Positions 52,719-62,042 of a stretch of DNA of 64,000 nucleotides are shown here, piece after piece; positions within the stretch are counted from its first letter, which is position 1; every line of letters starts with the position of its first letter. Origin of the DNA: Robinsoniella peoriensis. Lineage in GTDB: Bacteria > Bacillota > Clostridia > Lachnospirales > Lachnospiraceae. The position numbers and the translations under genes are program-made. The notes under the pieces are model-generated. The model did no database searches. It saw nothing but the letters and a program-made list of their open reading frames with translations, and was not told the origin of the DNA. The stretch is from NCBI RefSeq assembly GCF_042680125.1, contig NZ_JBHTNY010000029.1; one strand, given 5' to 3'.

Positions 52719-53468
52719 ATGAAAGGCCGTATTCATTCTTTAGAGAGCTTTGGTACTGTAGACGGGCCGGGTATCCGGTATGTTGTGTTTACCCAGGGAT
52801 GCCCCATGCGCTGTCAATACTGCCACAACCCGGATACCTGGGAGGTAAATGCCGGCACATGGATGGATTCAGAAGAAATTCTGTCCAACTATGATAAGAA
52901 CCGTGCCTTTTATAAAAACGGAGGTATCACCGTCACCGGCGGTGAACCTCTCCTTCAGATTGACTTTGTAACAGATCTCTTTGAAAAATCAAAAAAAGAA
53001 AATATTCATACGTGCATTGATACTTCGGGCATCACCTTTGTTCAGGGAAATTCCGAGTATTTAAAAAAGCTTGATCGTTTATTATCCGTGACAGATCTGG
53101 TTATGCTGGATATCAAGCATATTAATATGGAAGCTCATAAAAAGCTGACCGGGCACTCCAACGAACGCATTCTCCAGTTTGCCGAATATCTGGAAAAAAA
53201 GAAAATACCTGTGTGGATCCGCCACGTACTAGTACCCGGAATTACTGATGATCCAAAGTATCTGACAGAGCTTGGCAATTATATAGGGGGTCTGTCTAAC
53301 CTGAAGGCACTGGATGTGCTTCCCTATCACAATATGGGAAAAAGTAAGTATGAACAGCTGGGAATCGATTATCCCCTCAAAGATCTGGACAATTGTCCCA
53401 AGGAAAAAGTTGTATGGGCTAAATCCCTGATTTTAGACGGAATTCGACAAAAACGGCAGAAAAATTAA
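52719..53468 (+). CDS. pflA: Pyruvate formate-lyase activating enzyme
   Basis: A 249-residue radical SAM enzyme that abstracts hydrogen from the PFL glycine. The iron-sulfur motif CPMRCQYC has Cys28, Cys32 and Cys35. GGITVTGGEPLLQ is the SAM-binding GGE motif, and the N-terminus shows the FGTVDGPGIRYV pattern of activases. AGGAGG lies 8 bases before the ATG; the longer in-frame extension was not used. It is third in the pfl operon. Confidence 0.94.
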   Translation: MKGRIHSLESFGTVDGPGIRYVVFTQGCPMRCQYCHNPDTWEVNAGTWMDSEEILSNYDKNRAFYKNGGITVTGGEPLLQIDFVTDLFEKSKKENIHTCIDTSGITFVQGNSEYLKKLDRLLSVTDLVMLDIKHINMEAHKKLTGHSNERILQFAEYLEKKKIPVWIRHVLVPGITDDPKYLTELGNYIGGLSNLKALDVLPYHNMGKSKYEQLGIDYPLKDLDNCPKEKVVWAKSLILDGIRQKRQKN

Positions 53469-53569
53469 CAAATATTTCACTTGTATATTCATTATAAATG
53501 TATTAGAATAAATTGAAAGGCTTGGTAGACAAGTCAAAAAACAGTATATTAATTAAGGAGGATATTATC

Positions 53570-53740
53570 ATGGCATATGTAATTTCAGATGAATGTGTAG
53601 CTTGTGGATCATGCGCTCCAGTATGTCCAGCAGAAGCAATCAGCGAAGGTGATGGAAAATACGTAATCGATGCAGATACTTGCTTAGATTGTGGAACATG
53701 CGAAGCTGAATGCCCAACAGGCGCTATCTCAGCAGAATAA
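53570..53740 (+). CDS. 2[4Fe-4S] ferredoxin
   Basis: A 56-residue clostridial-type ferredoxin with two CxxCxxCxxxCP clusters: Cys9, 12, 15, 19 and Cys38, 41, 44, 48. It is an electron carrier for anaerobic metabolism. It lies 100 bases after pflA and may supply electrons to the activase, though its own promoter is possible. AAGGAGG precedes the start. Confidence 0.94.
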   Translation: MAYVISDECVACGSCAPVCPAEAISEGDGKYVIDADTCLDCGTCEAECPTGAISAE

Positions 53741-53752
53741 TTAAGGTATTTG

Positions 53753-53783
53753 AACACGGGAGATTTCCTCCCGTGTTTTTTTT
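53753..53783 (+). terminator. Terminator after the ferredoxin gene
   Basis: AACACGGGAG/CTCCCGTGTT, loop ATTTC, then eight T. Confidence 0.9.
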
Positions 53784-53927
53784 ATGTCTGAAAACTAATC
53801 CCAGATTTAATTCACTGCTCGCAGCCTGTTTAAAAATATTGGATATTCTTGTAACAATATGAAATTGTAATTGTTATACTTAATAAGAAAGTAATTACTT
53901 TATGTCGTCAGGAGAGGAGGAATGTTC

Positions 53928-54416
53928 ATGGACGCAGATATTCTGGAAGAAATCTATCAGCGATATTCCAGGGAACTGTTTTTATACCTTTACGCAATTC
54001 TTCGAGATACCTCCGCAGCGGAAGATATCCTGCAGGATACTTTTTTAAAAGCATTTCTCGCATTAGACAAATCACATCCCAATTTCCGTGCATGGCTGTA
54101 TAAAGTGGGAAAAAATGAATGTCTGAATTACTTAAAGCGCCAGAAAAAGCTGGTACCCGAAGCTGATATGGAATATTTTCACGAAACGTTCTCCCCCCTG
54201 GATGAAATTCTCCAAAAGGAACAGAACCACATACTATTGAAATCATTAATGAAACTTCCTACTCTGTCCAGAGAAGTAATTGTCATGCAGTATTTTTTTA
54301 ATTTGCCTCAGCGTGAAATTGCTGAAATACTGAATTTGTCCCCTGGTAACGTGCGCATTATTGTACATCGAGCAAAAAAAGAGCTTAAGAAAGAGGTGGA
54401 AAAACATGAAATTTGA
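53928..54416 (+). CDS. ECF-type RNA polymerase sigma factor
   Basis: A 162-residue sigma factor. Region 2 contains AAEDILQDTFLKAFLAL and FRAWLYKVGKNECLNYLKR; region 4 contains YFFNLPQREIAEILNLSPGNVRIIVHRAKKEL. The second ATG is used because the first touches the GGAGG. The stop overlaps the start of the anti-sigma gene by 11 bases. The promoter region has TGTAAC, as many ECF factors show for self-regulation, but this is weak. Confidence 0.9.
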   Translation: MDADILEEIYQRYSRELFLYLYAILRDTSAAEDILQDTFLKAFLALDKSHPNFRAWLYKVGKNECLNYLKRQKKLVPEADMEYFHETFSPLDEILQKEQNHILLKSLMKLPTLSREVIVMQYFFNLPQREIAEILNLSPGNVRIIVHRAKKELKKEVEKHEI

Positions 54417-55569
54417 AGTTATTTTAGAAAAATATAAAAACCAAACTGCATCCGAAGAAGAAATAGCATGGATTGAAGAAGAAATTCAAAAGCATGAGTT
54501 AATTGAAGAATATCTCAGTGAAGCAATCAATCTTAAGCTGGAACATCTTTACCCCAAAGAGGAAGAAACTAAAAATCAGAAAGTGCATTATCATAAAGAT
54601 TCAGACTCTACACTGATACAAAAAGCAATTCGAAGGGCCTTCTTTAAGATGGGTGCGATATTTACTGCTATATCAATGATTCTCATTCTATTTATACAAT
54701 TTGGGCTTTCGCCCCTTATGGACAGCTTCTATTATGATCCTGCAAAGTCACTGGGCAAAAATATGAATCAAATTACGCTTGATATAAGCATTTTTACAGA
54801 ATTACTGTTTCCGTTGGACATTCAGGATTCGGTAGCAGTTTCTTCCACCCATTATGGAACCTATGATATCTTTTTACAGCCCTCTGTTACAAGGGACAGT
54901 TCCTTCCCCACACTATACGCCGGTAAGATTTCCCGCAATCATTTAACTATGTATGATCCCAATATACTAAACCTCCCGGCAGGCAACCTGCTGCTTAAGC
55001 CAGAACAGCACTATGCCCAGTGGACTTGGAGCTCACTCAATAAAAAAGATATAGAACATAAAATTTATGATCTGAAGGATGAAACAATGTATAAAACCTA
55101 TATCTCCTTTAATGATTATCAGTCTTTCTCAGATTTTAAATCGTTTGAAAAAGAAAATGATATAAATCTATCATGGGTGGCATGCAGAACCGGTGAGACG
55201 GATTCTTACCTGGACTATATAACCGGTTTTCAAACTCAGCCGGAAGGTATTATCCATCACAATCCTTATCCGGACAGATATCCATATTTGAAACTGGATT
55301 CAACTGATCTATCTCTGAATGAGCTGGATGCATTGACAAATGATGAAAACACCATGAAAAATCATATGGTCAGTATGCTTCGGTATCTTTCTAATCAGAA
55401 TACCTTCTGCAAAATGATTGGCATTGAAACAGGAATTTTAAAATCTACATCTTCTTATATAGAAGAAAACGGTTTATCTATTTACGGCTTCGTAAGCTGG
55501 CTTAACAAAAAAGACATTGAAAAATTACAACATTCAGATATTATAAGATCTGTTTATTATGAATCCTGA
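54406..55569 (+). CDS. Membrane anti-sigma factor
   Basis: A 388-residue membrane regulator for the sigma factor upstream. It has a cytoplasmic acidic N-terminus (~1-70), a membrane helix (~81-103, GAIFTAISMILILFIQFGL), and an outer portion that ends in a domain like the Sigma factor regulator C-terminal family (MLRYLSNQNTFCKMIG ... LSIYGFVSWLNKKDIEKL). No zinc-binding anti-sigma motif is seen. Start by GAGGTGG inside the sigma gene. The signal sensed is unknown. Confidence 0.82.
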   Translation: MKFEVILEKYKNQTASEEEIAWIEEEIQKHELIEEYLSEAINLKLEHLYPKEEETKNQKVHYHKDSDSTLIQKAIRRAFFKMGAIFTAISMILILFIQFGLSPLMDSFYYDPAKSLGKNMNQITLDISIFTELLFPLDIQDSVAVSSTHYGTYDIFLQPSVTRDSSFPTLYAGKISRNHLTMYDPNILNLPAGNLLLKPEQHYAQWTWSSLNKKDIEHKIYDLKDETMYKTYISFNDYQSFSDFKSFEKENDINLSWVACRTGETDSYLDYITGFQTQPEGIIHHNPYPDRYPYLKLDSTDLSLNELDALTNDENTMKNHMVSMLRYLSNQNTFCKMIGIETGILKSTSSYIEENGLSIYGFVSWLNKKDIEKLQHSDIIRSVYYES

Positions 55570-55625
55570 AATACTTGGAAATCGTACATTATACGACCTG
55601 ACGCTGGTCTATTCAGACCTAAACA

Positions 55626-55664
55626 AAAGTGCTCACCTATAATTATAAGGCGAGCACTTTTGTA
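55626..55664. terminator. Terminator between the anti-sigma and MerR genes
   Basis: An AAAAGTGCTC/GAGCACTTTT stem around an 18-base loop, symmetric and so usable from both directions. Confidence 0.82.
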
Positions 55665-55716
55665 ATACCAGAGAATAAAGCAGCATAGGTATATAGAGGA
55701 AAAATACGTTTTACAA

Positions 55717-56559
55717 TCAGTGTCTCCAAAAAAAGAATCCTTTTTTCTGCTTTACATCCTCGGACTTCGTTGCAGCCACAAGACGTTTAGAGCCCTGGTT
55801 CTGGTGCGCGCGGATAGTCTCATCCAATCTTCTGTATCTGTCTTCCTCTTTTTCCTCACGCAGCTTCATCAGGTAGTCAATTTCTTTGGTAACACTTTCA
55901 CTGATCTGCTCATTCAGCTCTTTATTATTTTCCTTTAAAGCAGAAGTGACGATGTTACCCACAATTTTTTCAAATTGCAGCAGCTTGTCCACATTGAAAT
56001 CCAGATCTGACAGCGCCGTTTCCAATACATCTGCATCGCACTTTTCGGATTCTTTTTTATCCGAAGACATTTCTTTTTTACTGTCCTTAGCGGCTCTTTC
56101 CTGTTTGTTTCCATTCTGATGGGACTTGTCCTTCGAACCTTCATTTGAAATCTCCTTATGGGGCTTCTGAGGGCCTTCAGATGATTGTTCTTTATGTTGA
56201 TCTTTCTCTGGCATGGAATCAATATCCTGCTCCGGTTTATTTGCTTCATGATCTTTATCAAGTGATTTCCTGTTTAGTTTTTCTTCCAGGTGAATAATAT
56301 TATCTGTATTCTTGATTTCTCTTTTTGCAATCTCCGGTATTAAAACTTTTATCGCTTTTAATTGAAATCCTCTCTCTTTGAGTTCTTTAATATTCTGGAA
56401 TATACGAATATTTTCTTCTGTATAGTATCGGTGACCCAGTTCCGTCCGCGCAATAGGAAGCTCCAGCTCCTCTTCCCAATAACGCAGAACATGCGCTTCA
56501 ACTGCGACCTTCTTAGCCGCGTCGGAGATCATATATCTCGTCTCGTCCATTATTTCCAT
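55717..56559 (-). CDS. MerR-family transcriptional regulator
   Basis: A 280-residue regulator. The N-terminal MerR helix-turn-helix (~6-75) includes MISDAAKKVAVEAHVLRYWEEE, LGHRYYTEENI and LKERGFQLKAIKVL. A long Lys/Glu/Ser-rich low-complexity linker (~105-175) and a coiled-coil region (~180-250) follow, ending in KKGFFFWRH. It lacks a ligand-binding domain typical of metal or drug sensors. Similar proteins with coiled coils have been linked to chromosome or plasmid organisation (RacA-like), but that is speculative here. Confidence 0.78.
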   Translation of the reverse strand: MEIMDETRYMISDAAKKVAVEAHVLRYWEEELELPIARTELGHRYYTEENIRIFQNIKELKERGFQLKAIKVLIPEIAKREIKNTDNIIHLEEKLNRKSLDKDHEANKPEQDIDSMPEKDQHKEQSSEGPQKPHKEISNEGSKDKSHQNGNKQERAAKDSKKEMSSDKKESEKCDADVLETALSDLDFNVDKLLQFEKIVGNIVTSALKENNKELNEQISESVTKEIDYLMKLREEKEEDRYRRLDETIRAHQNQGSKRLVAATKSEDVKQKKGFFFWRH

Positions 56560-56746
56560 ACGTCCCCTCCATTATAAAATAGAATCTATACAGGCATTTT
56601 GGCCATAAGCAAAAAGTAAATCTGCACATGGCTATTATATCATATTGATTCTTAGATTCAAACATGGAGATATCGCAATTAATGTCAGGAATATGCCTGA
56701 TTCATCAGTATAATGCAGGCTTCGACGTATTTCCTGTTCAACGTGT

Positions 56747-57601
56747 TTAGTACATTGCTAATTTTTCCAAACGGGAAACCTCTTCTTTTGTTAAGATGTA
56801 TTTTTCCTGTACCTTAATAAGGGGTACATTGTTATGAATGTCTTCTAATGCATTCAGCATATCACACCTGGCTTTACCTGTTGCCCGTGTTACTGCTTCC
56901 CCTACTGCCTCTTCTATTTCCGTTTTAAATAACTCCCTGATTGCTTCACACATATTATTCTTTGCCTCCTTAAACTCATTTTTATTGGATCTTATAATAA
57001 GATTCATCGCTGACTGATAGAGCTGGTTTTTTTGATTCTTTTCGTATTCCCATGATAAATTTTCAATTAGCCTTCTGTCATTTATTCCTTCATCTAATCC
57101 TCTTAACCACAGATTTTCCTCTTTTGTAAGCATTCTGGTTATGAGTAACTGCATTGGCATAATATCACCCAAAATATAAAAAATCCCTTCCTCTTGTTTC
57201 ACAATCTGAAAGCCTCTTACCTTTTTCCAATGATTAATTAATTTTACGGGAAAACGCCTGCTTACAAACGTCAGGGTAATATCCCTTATATCGATTGGAT
57301 CATGAGTACTTCCTTCCTGCTTAAACAGACAGGCATATGCATAGCTTTTGTAAAAGTCATCTATACTTAAATAATCTCTTGGATTTTTATATTCTATAAT
57401 ATTATACTTTCGAAAAATCTGACCGATATTCTTTTTAATCCGGAAATTTTCTTTATTTTTTATTACCAATACATCAATTTGCTTTGGTTTGGTACCCAGC
57501 ATATGTTCATTCTCAAAGTCCAGATGTTTCGACTCATCCTGCAGCTCTATCTGCAATACTGCATAAAAAGCCGGATGCCATTGCAACATCTCCCCGGGCA
57601 T
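56747..57601 (-). CDS. PD-(D/E)XK nuclease-like protein
   Basis: A 284-residue protein. The N-terminal half shows a PD-(D/E)XK pattern: a Glu/Asp-rich helix, KPKQIDVLVIKN (acidic residue of the motif near 42) and NIIEYKNP with the E-x-K pair near residue 72. The C-terminal part is helical with an AVGEAVTRATGKARCD segment and RLEKL end. It is only distantly like the tandem pair at 27-29 kb but probably belongs to the same wide nuclease/transposase-like group. AAGGGAG precedes the start. No substrate or partner is visible. Confidence 0.68.
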   Translation of the reverse strand: MPGEMLQWHPAFYAVLQIELQDESKHLDFENEHMLGTKPKQIDVLVIKNKENFRIKKNIGQIFRKYNIIEYKNPRDYLSIDDFYKSYAYACLFKQEGSTHDPIDIRDITLTFVSRRFPVKLINHWKKVRGFQIVKQEEGIFYILGDIMPMQLLITRMLTKEENLWLRGLDEGINDRRLIENLSWEYEKNQKNQLYQSAMNLIIRSNKNEFKEAKNNMCEAIRELFKTEIEEAVGEAVTRATGKARCDMLNALEDIHNNVPLIKVQEKYILTKEEVSRLEKLAMY

Positions 57602-58002
57602 GAATCCACTCCCTTCTTTGGATCCATTACCACAACTACTGTATGCCTCAAGATAAGAAGCGAAAGATCCATTTTATTTTTTAATCATACTCTAATGCGA
57701 GTTAATATACGGCAAGCGGGACGTGCAGATAGAATAATTAAACTTTAAACAGGAACTAATACTTACTGCAATACCTTTAAACCACCTTGCCAGGAATATC
57801 ATTTAAAACACAATACTTAAATTATTTTATATGGGAATTAAAAGCAGAACTGCTCTATTAGAAATATATTTTTATTATAGAACACAACATCTTAAAAGTC
57901 AACACAAATATTTATATTATATAATTTCTATAATTATATTAACATATTGTATATAAATTTTATAATAAAAGCGCTCACCGTTTAAGATGAACGCTCTTTC
58001 CT
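57602..58002. other. Gene-free 401-bp AT-rich region
   Basis: No coding frame is supported; very AT-rich from 57830 to 57965. It contains the terminator of the gdpP-rplI-dnaB operon at its end. Confidence 0.55.
57966..57998 (-). terminator. Terminator of the gdpP-rplI-dnaB operon
   Basis: On the minus strand AAGAGCGTTCATC pairs with CGGTGAGCGCTTTT (some G-U), loop TTAAA, ending in T-rich sequence; it starts a few bases after the dnaB stop. Confidence 0.8.
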
Positions 58003-59331
58003 TTATTTCTGCATGTTTGCAAATTTCGTGTAGTTCGGCAGCCAAACAAGTTCTATCGTGCCTATCGGACCATTTCTCTGCTTTGCAATGATAACTTCCG
58101 CAATATTGGGCCTGTCTGTATCTTTGTTATAATAATCGTCACGATACAGGAACATTACCACATCGGCATCCTGCTCAATCGCCCCGGATTCACGAAGGTC
58201 AGATAACATTGGCCGATGTTCCGGCCTCTGTTCAACGGCACGGCTAAGCTGGGACAGAGCAACCACAGGTACATGTAATTCCCTTGCAACTTCTTTCAGG
58301 GAACGGGAAATATCTGAGATTTCCTGCTGCCTGGAATCCGTTTTTTTACTTCCGGTCATCAGCTGCAGGTAGTCGATGATAATAATTCCCAGATCCTGCT
58401 CAAGTTTATATTTACGGCACTTGGAACGTAAATCATTAATTGAGATACCCGGTGTATCATCGATGATCAAATGGGATTTTCCAATAATTCCTGCACCTTC
58501 TATCAGCTTAGACCAGTCTTCATCTGACAGATTTCCTGTTCGTATGGATTGTGAATCAACCTTTGATTCCAGAGAGAGCAGACGATTTACCAGCTGCTCT
58601 TTTGACATTTCCAAACTGAAAATAGCCACTGTTTTATTTTCTTTGAATGCCATGTTCTGTGCAACATTTAATACAAAAGCAGTTTTACCCATGGATGGAC
58701 GGGCTGCTATCAGAATAAGATCAGAGGGCTGGAATCCTGACGTTTTATAATCCAGGTCTATAAATCCAGTAGGGATTCCGGTAACACTTCCCTTATTCTT
58801 GGCAGCCTGTTCTATTTTATCCAACGCGTTCAGCACTACCTCTTTAATCGGAACATAATCACCCGAGGTATTGCACTGGACGATATCAAATATCTTCTTC
58901 TCAGTATCTCCCAGAATGTCTTCCAGCCTGTCCTTAGCCACATAACAGGTATTTGCGATATCTTCCGTAGTACGAATCAATTTTCTGAGCATTGATTTTT
59001 CCTGGACGATATTTGCATAGTATTTTACATTTGCCGAGGTTGGTACCGCATTTAGCAGATCCCTGACAAATTCCAGGCTGCTGATTTCAGGAGGAACTTC
59101 CTTTTCCTTCAGGCGGTCCTGTAATGTAATCAGATCCACCGGTTTGCCCTCATTATATAACTCCAGCATGGATTCAAATAAAACCCCGTATTGGTGCTGA
59201 TAGAAATCTTCGCTGCTGATAATCTCGGAAGCAGTCATAATCGCTTCTCTATCCATGATCATAGAGCCAATTACAGACTGTTCTGCCTCGACGCTATGTG
59301 GCAATATTCGTTTTATGAGTGCTTCTTCCAT
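58003..59331 (-). CDS. dnaB: Replicative DNA helicase DnaB
   Basis: A 442-residue DnaB-family helicase that unwinds DNA at the replication fork as a hexamer. The N-terminal domain (~1-105) includes SVEAEQSVIGSMIMD. The RecA-like domain has Walker A AARPSMGKTAF near residue 212, Walker B IIIIDYLQLM, and the closing RQQEISDISRSLKEVARE and QRNGPIGTI motifs. It is third after gdpP and rplI, the standard Firmicutes order. In Bacillus the same gene is named dnaC. Confidence 0.95.
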   Translation of the reverse strand: MEEALIKRILPHSVEAEQSVIGSMIMDREAIMTASEIISSEDFYQHQYGVLFESMLELYNEGKPVDLITLQDRLKEKEVPPEISSLEFVRDLLNAVPTSANVKYYANIVQEKSMLRKLIRTTEDIANTCYVAKDRLEDILGDTEKKIFDIVQCNTSGDYVPIKEVVLNALDKIEQAAKNKGSVTGIPTGFIDLDYKTSGFQPSDLILIAARPSMGKTAFVLNVAQNMAFKENKTVAIFSLEMSKEQLVNRLLSLESKVDSQSIRTGNLSDEDWSKLIEGAGIIGKSHLIIDDTPGISINDLRSKCRKYKLEQDLGIIIIDYLQLMTGSKKTDSRQQEISDISRSLKEVARELHVPVVALSQLSRAVEQRPEHRPMLSDLRESGAIEQDADVVMFLYRDDYYNKDTDRPNIAEVIIAKQRNGPIGTIELVWLPNYTKFANMQK

Positions 59332-59344
59332 GTCAGACTTCCTC

Positions 59345-59788
59345 CTAAGCTTCCTTTACTACAACCTTTAATTCTGCTGTTACTTTAGGGTGCAGCTTGA
59401 TTGGAACAAGCGTAGTTCCAAGAGCCTTGACCGGACTTGTAAGCATCATTTTTTTCTTATCAATATCATATCCCAGCTGCGCCTTCGCTGCTTCTGCAAT
59501 TTCTTTGGTGGAAACAGAGCCAAATGTTCTTCCGCCCTCTCCGACTTTGATGGATACGGTAACCTGCTTTTCAGCAATTTCTGCTGCAAACGCCTTTGCC
59601 TCATCCAGAATCTGCTGCGCTACTTTTTCCTCATGTGCTTTCTGAAGCTTCAGGTCATTGATATTCTTTGGTGTTGCTTCAATGCCCAGTTTTTTCGTGA
59701 ATAAATTTCTTGCATATCCATCGCTGACATTTACAATTGCGCCTTTGTTTCCAAGTGATTTTACATCTTCTAATAATATAACTTTCAT
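59345..59788 (-). CDS. rplI: Ribosomal protein bL9
   Basis: A 147-residue 50S subunit protein. The N-terminal domain is MKVILLEDVKSLGNKGAIVNVSDGYARN-like; a long linking helix and a C-terminal rRNA-binding domain (VGEGGRTFGSVSTKEI) follow. The length is normal. Its start codon directly follows the gdpP stop. Confidence 0.96.
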   Translation of the reverse strand: MKVILLEDVKSLGNKGAIVNVSDGYARNLFTKKLGIEATPKNINDLKLQKAHEEKVAQQILDEAKAFAAEIAEKQVTVSIKVGEGGRTFGSVSTKEIAEAAKAQLGYDIDKKKMMLTSPVKALGTTLVPIKLHPKVTAELKVVVKEA

Positions 59789-61843
59789 TTAAATCGCTCC
59801 TTCTTCTGTCATTTTAATTATTACATCCTTTAATTTGCTGATAGCCTCTTCTACCGTTGTATCTTTTAACTGGGCACCGGCTATATTCAGATGTCCTCCA
59901 CCGCCCATACGTTCTGTAATGATCTGTACGTTGACCTCATCGATCGAACGGGCGCTGATATATACCTGTTTATTAAACGGTGTAAACACAAAAGATGCCT
60001 TCACACCGATAATATTCAATAATTCATTCGCTGCCTGAGCTCCCACTACCGTAGGGCTTTCAATATTTTCACTCGGACAGATACTAAATGCATAGCAGTT
60101 CAGGAACAGCTCCGCATGACGGACCGCTTCTGCTCTCGCCTTATATGCAGACATATCATTCCTGAGCATTTTACGGACTCTTGTAACATCTGCTCCACAG
60201 CGTCTTAAAAATGCTGCTGCTTCAAAGGTACGAACTCCCGTCTTTGCCACAAAATTATTTGTATCGATAATAATTCCTGCATAGATACAATCTGCTTCTA
60301 TGTTCTTAAGCTTAATGCCATCCACAAAATACTGCAGTATTTCAGCAACCATCTCACAGGTTGAAGATGCATATGGCTCAATATAAGACAATACTGCATT
60401 TTTAATAACTTCACTGCTCTGGCGGTGATGATCCAGAACAACAATTGTTTTTGTCTGTTCTAAAATAGACGAGCATTCAGCCATACTTGGGCGATTGGTA
60501 TCAACTACTACCACAACCGTATTGTTATCTACGATTTCTTCCGCCTGGGCATGGTTTACAAACATATCACTTTCATAATCTTTATTATTCAAAAACATAT
60601 TCATCCAGGGACGAATCGAACTGTTTACGTCTTCGATTACAATATGAGCCTTTTTATTCATGAGCCTCGCCGCACGGTAGACACCTATGGAAGCTCCAAA
60701 AGAATCAATATCGGTAATCTTGTGGCCCATGACCACTACATCTTCTTTGCTGTCAATAAACTCACGCAATGCGTGTGCTTTTACCCTTGCTTTAACACGG
60801 GTACTCTTTTCCATCTGCTGTGATTTTCCGCCGTAATAAGAAATTTTCTCATTATCCTTTACGACAGCCTGATCACCGCCGCGCCCAAGCGCCAGTTCTA
60901 TTGCAATACGTGAAAAATCATAATTCTGTACATAGCCATTTCCATTTACACCAATACCGATACTAAGTGTAACGCTCATATCGTTGCCGATATTAACGGA
61001 CTTTACTTCCTCTAATAAGGAAAACCGGTTAGATTCCAGCGTTGTTAAAGATCTCTGTCTGATAGCAATAAAATACTTATCTTTCTCAATTTTCTTTACA
61101 ATACCATCCAGGCTTGTGATGTATTTATTTATTTTACGGTCTATCAGTGCCATCAACAGCGATCTGCGGACTTCCTCCACGCTCTCTAGGGCTTCATCAT
61201 AATTATCAATATAAATAAGTCCGGCAACCAGTTTCTGCTCTTTATTTTCTCTTATATACTGATTTAATTCTGTTGTATCAAACAGATATACCGCAATTAA
61301 ATAATTCTGGTCTTCCGGCACTTCTACAATATTTACAGAATCTGCCAGTTCCTCAATCGATACCCGCTGAAGCTGGGCACGGTAATCTTCTCCGTCAAAA
61401 TGAACTTCTATGGTCTGGATATCTTCATTTTTAGGCAAGACATTAACACTGATCTCAGGAAACAGGTTTAATATATTCTTATGATATTTCGGATCTTTTC
61501 CCACCGCATTACAAAATGCCTCATTCATCCATATGATCTTACCCTCGGTGTCCAGCAAGCCATAAGGTATCGCAAATTTCTGAAGCATCTTCTTCTGTAT
61601 CTGCCCATATTGTGTGGCAAACGACACAAGTTCTGTCATAATACGGGGTTTGTACAATACAAATACGCCGATAATCAAAACAATATATACCACACTGAAC
61701 AGCGCTGCTGCGATCCCGGCCTTGGTATCCACTGCAAAAACTGCAATATTCATCAGCAGTAAAAACACTACCAGCGCCAGCGGCCATTGCATATATGATT
61801 TTAATCTTCCGCTATATTTAATCTTTCTATTTATCTTTTTCAT
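59789..61843 (-). CDS. gdpP: GdpP-type cyclic-di-AMP phosphodiesterase
   Basis: A 684-residue membrane phosphodiesterase that breaks down c-di-AMP. Two membrane helices lie at ~20-60, then a PAS-like domain, and a degenerate GGDEF domain where the signature reads LGRGGDQAVV. A DHH domain follows (GHKITDIDSFGASIGV, DTNRPSMAE, VVLDHHRQ) and then DHHA1 with GGGGHLNIAGAQ. The order matches GdpP/YybT. The ATG at MKKINRK is preferred: GGGAG lies 8 bases upstream. Confidence 0.93.
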   Translation of the reverse strand: MKKINRKIKYSGRLKSYMQWPLALVVFLLLMNIAVFAVDTKAGIAAALFSVVYIVLIIGVFVLYKPRIMTELVSFATQYGQIQKKMLQKFAIPYGLLDTEGKIIWMNEAFCNAVGKDPKYHKNILNLFPEISVNVLPKNEDIQTIEVHFDGEDYRAQLQRVSIEELADSVNIVEVPEDQNYLIAVYLFDTTELNQYIRENKEQKLVAGLIYIDNYDEALESVEEVRRSLLMALIDRKINKYITSLDGIVKKIEKDKYFIAIRQRSLTTLESNRFSLLEEVKSVNIGNDMSVTLSIGIGVNGNGYVQNYDFSRIAIELALGRGGDQAVVKDNEKISYYGGKSQQMEKSTRVKARVKAHALREFIDSKEDVVVMGHKITDIDSFGASIGVYRAARLMNKKAHIVIEDVNSSIRPWMNMFLNNKDYESDMFVNHAQAEEIVDNNTVVVVVDTNRPSMAECSSILEQTKTIVVLDHHRQSSEVIKNAVLSYIEPYASSTCEMVAEILQYFVDGIKLKNIEADCIYAGIIIDTNNFVAKTGVRTFEAAAFLRRCGADVTRVRKMLRNDMSAYKARAEAVRHAELFLNCYAFSICPSENIESPTVVGAQAANELLNIIGVKASFVFTPFNKQVYISARSIDEVNVQIITERMGGGGHLNIAGAQLKDTTVEEAISKLKDVIIKMTEEGAI

Positions 61844-61967
61844 AGATTGTACTCCCATACTTAAAAAAGGATAGTATTAACTACTCTATTCTATCACAAA
61901 ATCTATTAGTGGGAAAGACCTTTTTATGTAGTCCTCTTTCAAACAAAATGTGATTATAGAAATCCCC

Positions 61968-61997
61968 TTGTTATTTCCGGTCATATTATGTTAGAAT
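61968..61997 (+). promoter_or_regulatory. Promoter of the PurF homologue
   Basis: TTGTTA, 18 bases, TAGAAT, about 45 bases before the start. No riboswitch-like structure is seen in the short leader. Confidence 0.5.
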
Positions 61998-62042
61998 GAA
62001 GCTGTATCAAAAAACTAACGAAAACATTAAGGAGTGGAATAC